The translations under genes were made by a program, and so were the position numbers. Below the pieces are notes generated by a model. That model worked only from the letters and a program-made list of their open reading frames with translations. It was not told the DNA's origin and did no database searches. Positions 23,849 through 28,748 of a DNA stretch of 28,748 bases are shown piece by piece (within the stretch, counting starts at the first letter, position 1; every line of letters starts with the position of its first letter). Source of the DNA: CAZVLQ01 sp964628185 (lineage in GTDB: Bacteria; Pseudomonadota; Zetaproteobacteria; Mariprofundales; Mariprofundaceae); assembly GCA_964628185.1 (NCBI GenBank), contig CAZVLQ010000025.1, forward strand, positions 1 through 28,748, read 5' to 3'.

Positions 23849-25786
23849 CTAGGCCGCAGGTGGAAGTTCCGGACTTTCGGCGAAGGTTTTCAGTTTCTTG
23901 GCGCGTGAGGGATGGCGCAGCTTGCGCAGGGCCTTGGCCTCAATCTGACGAATGCGCTCCCGCGTTACGCCAAACTGCTTGCCCACCTCTTCCAGCGTGT
24001 GATCGGTGTTCATGCCGATACCAAAGCGCATGCGCAACACCTTCTGTTCGCGCTCCGTCAGTGAATCCAGCACCTCAAGGGTCGCCTCGGCCAGGGCTGA
24101 ACTGACGGCGCCATCCAGAGGATTCTCGGCATTTTCATCCTCAACGAAATCTTTCAGCTGGGAATCTTCCTCATCGCCGATCGGCGTCTCCAGTGAGACC
24201 GGTTCCTTGGCAACCTCCAGAATCTGGCGCACCTTGTCCTCGGGCATTTCAAGATATTCCGCCAGCTCTTCGGGCGTCGGTTCCCGGCCGATCTGCTGGG
24301 CAATCCGGCGCGAAACCCGCATCATTTTATTGATCGTTTCGATCATGTGCACCGGGATACGGATGGTGCGCGCCTGATCGGCGATTGAGCGGGTAATGGC
24401 CTGCCTGATCCACCATGTGGCATAGGTCGAGAATTTGTAGCCGCGCCGCCATTCAAATTTGTCCACCGCTTTCATCAGTCCGATATTGCCTTCCTGAATA
24501 AGATCGAGGAAACCCAGCCCCCGATTGGTGTACTTTTTGGCAATGGAGATCACCAGGCGGAGATTGGCCTCGATCATCTCCCGCTTTGCCTGCCGGGCCT
24601 TGGCCTCGCCCATGGTCAGGCGCCTGGCAACCTGCTTGAGCTCGCCCACATCCAGCTCGATTTCCTGTTCCACGCGTTTGATGCGCCGCTGATTCTCACG
24701 AATCTTTCCGGCCACGGACTCCAGCGCGTCGGCCCAAGATTCTTCGGCGTGCTTCTCCAGCAGGGAATCCACCCAGCGTTCGTTATTTTCCATTTGCTGG
24801 AATGTTTCAATAAACCGCCTGCGCGGTATCCCGGTCTTCAGGGCCAGATCACGGATGGTCCGCTCATATTTGCGTATCCGCTCAACCGCGTTCTTGAAAC
24901 GCTGCACCAGCATATCAATCTGTTTGCTTGAGAATGGAATACTGACCAGCTCGGCAAGCATTCCCTCCAGCGACTGGGCAAGCCCGGCAATAAGTTTCGT
25001 GTTTCCCGGATCGGCCTCCAGTTGGCGTTTCAGTTTGAGGTAACTGGCATGGAGCTTTTTTGCCGCCTGAAAATGCGTAATTGCTTCATTCAGTTGCTCT
25101 TCCCGAGTAATAACCATTTCCTGCATCGGAGTACCGTCCGGGGTGGCCGTGCGCGCCTTGATCGCTTCATTCAGCTTTTCCGGATCGACCTCCACCTCGG
25201 CTTCTTCCTCGTCCAGTTCATCATCCGCCGATTTGTTCAGGCGTGATTCATATTCGGCGATGGCGGCGGCATTGACCACCTTGTCGTCGATATCCAGAAC
25301 GTGCCGCAGGTCGGCCTCCTCTTCCTCGGCCCGGTCGCCGAGCAGCATGATTTCACGGAAGGTCGCGGGGCACAGGCATATTGCCTCAAGAACCTGCTTG
25401 CGCCCCTCTTCAATGCGGCGGGCGATCTCGATCTCGCCCTCGCGTGTAAGCAGTTCCACGGTTCCCATTTCACGCAGATACATGCGAACCGGATCATCAA
25501 TACGGATGACCGTTCCCAGCGTCGTCGTATCGGCGCGCAGGGCGGAATCCTCCTTGCGCAGGCGGTCCTTGCGCACGCTGTATTCGCTGTTCGGTGCGCG
25601 TTCCGGGTCCACGACGTCAATGCCCATTTCGGTAAACAGGTTGATGATCTGCTCCACCTGATCCGGCGACACCAGCCCCTCGGGCAGATGCTTGTTCAGT
25701 TCATCATAGGTAATGAACCCGTCGGCCTTGCCACGGGCCATCAGTACGCCCAGATTCTGAAGTCTTACCTGTTCTTTGCTCGGCAT
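23849..25786 (-). CDS. rpoD: RNA polymerase primary sigma factor (sigma-70)
   Basis: This is the housekeeping sigma factor (645 residues). Region 1.1 opens the protein (LMARGKADGFITYDELNKHL). Region 1.2 follows near DDPVRMYLREMG, then the acidic non-conserved region (DDELDEEEAEVEVD). Region 2 has NLRLVISIAKKYTNRGLGFL and YKFSTYATWWIRQAITRSIA; region 3 has RISRRIAQQIGREPTPEE-like sequence. The region 4 helix-turn-helix is EEVGKQFGVTRERIRQIEAK. The size matches gammaproteobacterial RpoD. AGAGG precedes the ATG. It lies seven bases after dnaG, as in the macromolecular synthesis operon. Confidence 0.98.
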   Translation of the reverse strand: MPSKEQVRLQNLGVLMARGKADGFITYDELNKHLPEGLVSPDQVEQIINLFTEMGIDVVDPERAPNSEYSVRKDRLRKEDSALRADTTTLGTVIRIDDPVRMYLREMGTVELLTREGEIEIARRIEEGRKQVLEAICLCPATFREIMLLGDRAEEEEADLRHVLDIDDKVVNAAAIAEYESRLNKSADDELDEEEAEVEVDPEKLNEAIKARTATPDGTPMQEMVITREEQLNEAITHFQAAKKLHASYLKLKRQLEADPGNTKLIAGLAQSLEGMLAELVSIPFSSKQIDMLVQRFKNAVERIRKYERTIRDLALKTGIPRRRFIETFQQMENNERWVDSLLEKHAEESWADALESVAGKIRENQRRIKRVEQEIELDVGELKQVARRLTMGEAKARQAKREMIEANLRLVISIAKKYTNRGLGFLDLIQEGNIGLMKAVDKFEWRRGYKFSTYATWWIRQAITRSIADQARTIRIPVHMIETINKMMRVSRRIAQQIGREPTPEELAEYLEMPEDKVRQILEVAKEPVSLETPIGDEEDSQLKDFVEDENAENPLDGAVSSALAEATLEVLDSLTEREQKVLRMRFGIGMNTDHTLEEVGKQFGVTRERIRQIEAKALRKLRHPSRAKKLKTFAESPELPPAA

Positions 25787-25792
25787 TGACGC

Positions 25793-27478
25793 TCAACCTC
25801 TTCGTTGTTGGTTTATTTCCAGCAATCGCTGTTTCAGGCGGATTGTTTCCTCAAGGCCATCGTTTCCCCGTTTTAATCGTTGCCTGATGAATTCAGCCTG
25901 CACAGCCAGCAGCAGGCCGGAAAATTCGCCATCCGTGATGTCCGCCTGATTCGCCCAGCGTGGAATGCGCTGATCTTCCGGAAACTCACGCATCAGCGCC
26001 CGAATTACATTGCCGTGCTCCGCCTGACCCTGGGCCATTAATTGCAGGGCGCGGGTGTATATCTTATTTGACGGGCTGCCGTCAAGTAAAAAGTTGCGGA
26101 CATCGTCCGGCAGGGCATGGGCCCGTTCCGGTTTTCGGAGCAATGCCGCCGTCAAATGTTCCCGCAAATCGGGCGGCCGATGCGCGGCGGATCGCGCCGG
26201 TGCAGGCGGGCGCAGCCGTTGTTGCAGTCGCAGCCCGGTGGCGGCTTCCGCCTCCTGACGCCACGCCTGTTTCAGATAATCGTCCTGCATTCGCGCCAGC
26301 ATCGAATCGGCCTTTTTGGCCATGCGCGCCCGGCCCTCGGCGCCGCTGCCGGCCAGCAGGCGCAATCCCGCCAGCCACGTTTCCAGCACCGGTGCGCTGC
26401 CTTCCAGTTGCCTTGCAAGGGCGCCCGCGCCTTCCTTTCGCAGCAGGCTGTCCGGGTCCTCCCCTTCCGGCAGATACAGGAAACGCGGGCCGTGCTCGGC
26501 GTTCAGGATGGGCAGCATCCGATCCAGCGCCCGCCACGCCGCCTGCCGGCCGGCGCGATCGCCGTCAAAACAGAAGACCGGCTCGACATGAAGGCGCAGA
26601 ATCTCGCGCAACTGGCGTTCACCGATGGCGGTGCCCAGGGGAGCGAGCCCGACCGGAAACCCGTGCGCGGCCAGGGCCAGTACATCCATATAGCCTTCCA
26701 CGACGATGAGCTGCTTGCGCTTGCGAATCTGCTCGCGATGCTCGGCAAGCCCGTAGAGCAGGCTCGATTTATGATAATAGGGGGTTTCGGGCGAGTTCAG
26801 ATATTTGGGCTCGCCCGCATCCAGCAGGCGGCCGCCGAAACCCGCCACATGGGCGCGGCGATCGCGGATAGGAAACATGACACGCGCCCGGAACCTGTCC
26901 GCATAGCCATGTTCGCCCTTGAACAGCAGTCCCGCCCCGGCAAGCCGGGCGAGGGTGCGTTCATCCCGGCCAAAGCACTTTTGCATGAAACCGTAACCCG
27001 GCGGCGCATAGCCCAGGCCGTAATGCCGGATCAGGTCGCCGGGCAGCCCGCGCCGCTCCAGATATTCCCGCGCCGGCTTGCCCTGCTCCGCCTTCAGCGC
27101 CTTCGCGAAAAAATCCGCCGCGCGTTCCAGCAGCGCCAGCGCCTGTGCTCTTTGCGCATCATCACCCGATGCGGGCCCGCTGTCCCGCGGCATTTCCAGA
27201 CCGGCCTTTTCCGCCAGATATTCGACCACTTCCGGAAATGAATAGCCGTCGTGCTCCATCAGGAACTGGAAGGCGCTTCCGCCCTTGCCGCAGCCGAAGC
27301 AGTAATAGAGCTGTTTGTCGGGAGAGACGGAAAATGAGGGGGATTTCTCTTGATGAAAGGGGCACAGCCCCATGAAATTGGCACCGGACTTCTTCAACTG
27401 TACGTGGCGCGAAATCAGTTCGACAAGATCGGTACGGGCCAGCACGTCATCCAGAAATTCAGCAGGAAAATGCGCCAT
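25793..27478 (-). CDS. dnaG: DNA primase
   Basis: This enzyme synthesises RNA primers at the replication fork (561 residues). The CHC2 zinc ribbon has ligands Cys39, His42, Cys60 and Cys63 in LCPFHQEKSPSFSV and YYCFGCGKGG. The TOPRIM acidic residues are in VVEGYMDVLALA and FCFDGDRAGRQAAW. The YLERRGLPGDLI and GFGGRLLD segments of the catalytic core are present. The C-terminal helicase-binding domain is recognisable only by position and looks short. AAGG lies just before the ATG. The gene rpsU, often first in this operon, is not found upstream; a toxin-antitoxin pair and an integron integrase are there instead. Confidence 0.97.
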   Translation of the reverse strand: MAHFPAEFLDDVLARTDLVELISRHVQLKKSGANFMGLCPFHQEKSPSFSVSPDKQLYYCFGCGKGGSAFQFLMEHDGYSFPEVVEYLAEKAGLEMPRDSGPASGDDAQRAQALALLERAADFFAKALKAEQGKPAREYLERRGLPGDLIRHYGLGYAPPGYGFMQKCFGRDERTLARLAGAGLLFKGEHGYADRFRARVMFPIRDRRAHVAGFGGRLLDAGEPKYLNSPETPYYHKSSLLYGLAEHREQIRKRKQLIVVEGYMDVLALAAHGFPVGLAPLGTAIGERQLREILRLHVEPVFCFDGDRAGRQAAWRALDRMLPILNAEHGPRFLYLPEGEDPDSLLRKEGAGALARQLEGSAPVLETWLAGLRLLAGSGAEGRARMAKKADSMLARMQDDYLKQAWRQEAEAATGLRLQQRLRPPAPARSAAHRPPDLREHLTAALLRKPERAHALPDDVRNFLLDGSPSNKIYTRALQLMAQGQAEHGNVIRALMREFPEDQRIPRWANQADITDGEFSGLLLAVQAEFIRQRLKRGNDGLEETIRLKQRLLEINQQRRG

Positions 27479-27520
27479 ACCCTTATGTAGCCGATATGGC
27501 GGAAATACTCAACATTGAGG

Positions 27521-27796
27521 TTATCTATCCTCTCGCGTGTGCCATAACCGCAAGATATAAATCATTGAATCCTGTATCTCATAGCGCATCTCGTACCGAT
27601 TCACGATAATGCGCCGCACTTCGCGTGGTTCGAACTCAAGCAGTTGCTCACCAATACGCGGGGTCAATAACAGGTTTTTTGGCACAGCGGTAAGTATTTG
27701 CACGGTATTTGCCGCAGCCTGCCGGTTTACGGGAGCCAGAAATTCGTACAGCCGCGCCAGATCGGAAAGTGCTTTGCTCGTCCATTTAACCTGCAT
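27521..27796 (-). CDS. parE: RelE/ParE family toxin
   Basis: This 91-residue protein has the ParE/RelE fold pattern: VKWTSKALSDLARLYEFLAP at the N terminus, then LLEFEPREVRRIIVNRYEMRY and a final strand IYILRLWHTREDR. RRIIVNRYEMRYEI followed by HTRE is more ParE-like than ribosome-dependent RelE, so gyrase is the likelier target, though this is inferred. Its ATG shares one base with the antitoxin stop (TAATG). It lies 42 bp before dnaG, in the same orientation, so readthrough into the essential replication genes is possible. Confidence 0.85.
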   Translation of the reverse strand: MQVKWTSKALSDLARLYEFLAPVNRQAAANTVQILTAVPKNLLLTPRIGEQLLEFEPREVRRIIVNRYEMRYEIQDSMIYILRLWHTREDR

Positions 27797-28062
27797 TACG
27801 GGAGCGGCAAGGGCTTGCCGGTACTAAGGCTATCGGCCCACGCCTGAACTTCATGGTGCTCAATGAGTTCCCCTGCATCCACATCGGACAGTGCCTCTCG
27901 CGTCAAACGATCACGCTCCTCTTCCTGCTGTATCCAGTCAGACAGCGCCTGCTTCATGATCCAGCCGCGTGATCGCTCCAGTCTACTCGCCATTTTATCG
28001 ACTTTCTTGGCTAACGTTAGCGGGATATGCGCCGTGAGCACCTTGGTTGCTGCTTGTGTCAT
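27796..28062 (-). CDS. Ribbon-helix-helix (CopG/ParD-like) antitoxin
   Basis: This 88-residue protein starts with a ribbon-helix-helix DNA-binding domain: TKVLTAHIPLTLAKKVDKMA, then LERSRGWIMKQALSDWIQQE. It ends in an acidic, flexible segment (ALSDVDAGELIEHHEV) that would bind the toxin. Such antitoxins also repress their own promoter. AGGAG lies six bases before ATG 28060-28062. A near-consensus promoter and a TTGAA/TTCAA inverted repeat lie just upstream, in and after the integrase stop codon. Confidence 0.87.
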   Translation of the reverse strand: MTQAATKVLTAHIPLTLAKKVDKMASRLERSRGWIMKQALSDWIQQEEERDRLTREALSDVDAGELIEHHEVQAWADSLSTGKPLPLP

Positions 28063-28094
28063 TTCATGCTCCTATTGTGTATGATTGCAATTGA

Positions 28095-28123
28095 ATCATA
28101 ATGATTTATATTGAATTATTCAA
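28095..28123 (-). promoter_or_regulatory. Promoter and likely operator of the ParD/ParE-like pair
   Basis: On the minus strand TTGAAT (28118-28123) and TATGAT (28095-28100) are separated by exactly 17 bases, a near-ideal sigma-70 promoter. The -35 box is part of the inverted repeat TTGAATTATTCAA (28111-28123), a plausible antitoxin operator. The integrase TAA stop (28106-28108) lies in the spacer between the two boxes, so the toxin-antitoxin promoter overlaps the integrase end. Boxes seen directly; operator function inferred. Confidence 0.7.
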
Positions 28124-28748
28124 TAATAAATCCAGCGGACTTTTCACCGCTTGCAGATTCTGTTGCAGCACATGGGTATAGATTTCCGTCGTTTTAACAT
28201 CGGCATGGCCGAGCAGTTTCTGCACCACGCGGATATTGGTACCCGATTCCAACAAATGCGTAGCAAAGGAATGGCGTAGCGTATGGGAGGTGACGCGCTT
28301 GGCGATTCCCGCCTTTTCCCGCGCCCGCCGAATCGCTTTTTGCAGGTTGGACTCATTCACATGATGCCGCCGTATTTCCCCGCTTTGCGGGTCTTTTGAC
28401 AAAGATTTGGATGGAAACACATATTGCCATTCCCATGATTTCGGCGCATTCGGATATTTCCGTGCCAGCGCGCCGGGCAGCCAGACATTGGCATGGCCAT
28501 GATGCAAATCCTTCTCAAAAATGGCGCGAACCTTCTGCAAGTGCGCCTGAAAATCTTCCCGCACGGTTTCAGCCAGCAGTGTGGTCCGATCTTTATCTCC
28601 CTTGCCCGAGCGCACGGTGAGAAAGCCATTATCAAAATCGATATCCTGCACACGCAAACGAAGCAACTCTTTGAGCCGCAATCCACCGCCATACATGACC
28701 CTTGCCATCAAGGCGGTCTCGCCGTTCATCTCATCCAGCAGCCGGGCG
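28106..28748 (-). CDS. intI: Integron integrase, 5' end beyond the window
   Basis: This tyrosine recombinase carries the IntI-specific insertion: after KGDKDRTTLLAETVRED it has DLHHGHANVWLPGALARKYP, then NAPKSWEWQYVFPS, the extra helix that binds folded attC sites and separates IntI from XerC/D. Catalytic residues are seen in GGGLRLKELLRLRVQDID (Arg), TSHTLRHSFATHLLESG (H-x-x-R), LLGHADVKTTEIYTH (His and nucleophile Tyr). It ends PLDLLLNN. The frame stays open to base 28748, so about the first third is outside. The attI site and any cassettes would lie to the right, also outside. Confidence 0.93.
   Translation of the reverse strand, partial: ARLLDEMNGETALMARVMYGGGLRLKELLRLRVQDIDFDNGFLTVRSGKGDKDRTTLLAETVREDFQAHLQKVRAIFEKDLHHGHANVWLPGALARKYPNAPKSWEWQYVFPSKSLSKDPQSGEIRRHHVNESNLQKAIRRAREKAGIAKRVTSHTLRHSFATHLLESGTNIRVVQKLLGHADVKTTEIYTHVLQQNLQAVKSPLDLLLNNSI

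Overview
The window reads as a chromosomal segment of a gammaproteobacterium; species not identified. The best evidence is a 6S RNA-like sequence lying between zapA and a 5-formyltetrahydrofolate cyclo-ligase gene, a coiled-coil gene just before zapA (TIGR02449-like), the run M16 peptidase - M16 homologue - rsmD - coaD, and dnaG-rpoD in tandem. Gene density is high, with many ATGA or TAATG stop/start overlaps. Most genes are housekeeping; the two ends and two interior spots carry accessory or mobile DNA.

Layout. 1-966: a hicB-hicA toxin-antitoxin pair between two ~72-bp direct repeats that carry the tail of a decayed tyrosine recombinase. 967-6311 (minus): folD-gcvT-gcvH-gcvPA-gcvPB, a glycine cleavage operon with a split P-protein; gcvH is flanked on both sides by 63-bp imperfect hairpins of the same type. 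6525-11440 (plus): a nitroreductase gene with an internal deletion, purN, a 28-residue membrane peptide, an active/inactive M16 peptidase pair, rsmD and coaD. 11437-16874 (minus): O-methyltransferase, DUF523, PfkB kinase, aroK, dodecin, TerB-like protein, gamma-glutamyltransferase. 17284-20720 (minus): NusG-domain-II protein, Gx-type membrane protein, TonB-like protein, mutY, and a periplasmic protein of unknown function. 20924-23840 (plus): CcdA-like protein, coiled-coil protein, zapA, 6S RNA, 5-FCL, and a YmdB-like phosphoesterase. 23849-28748 (minus): rpoD, dnaG, a ParE/ParD-like toxin-antitoxin pair, and an integron integrase cut by the window edge.

Functional theme. One-carbon folate metabolism recurs: GcvTHP makes 5,10-methylene-THF, FolD converts it to 10-formyl-THF, PurN consumes that, and 5-FCL salvages 5-formyl-THF.

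Most notable. The DUF523 gene holds two unrelated small insertions, both with target duplications, and the empty gene can be rebuilt from the sequence. A 159-bp element sits in frame inside the protein (+55 residues). A 246-bp element ends the protein early. Removing both gives a 167-residue protein whose stop codon overlaps the start of the next gene. A second 246-bp copy, about 97% identical, lies 4.6 kb away in the opposite orientation. Neither element encodes a recognisable transposase, so both look like non-autonomous (MITE-like) elements. I did not find a clear new defence or metabolic system.
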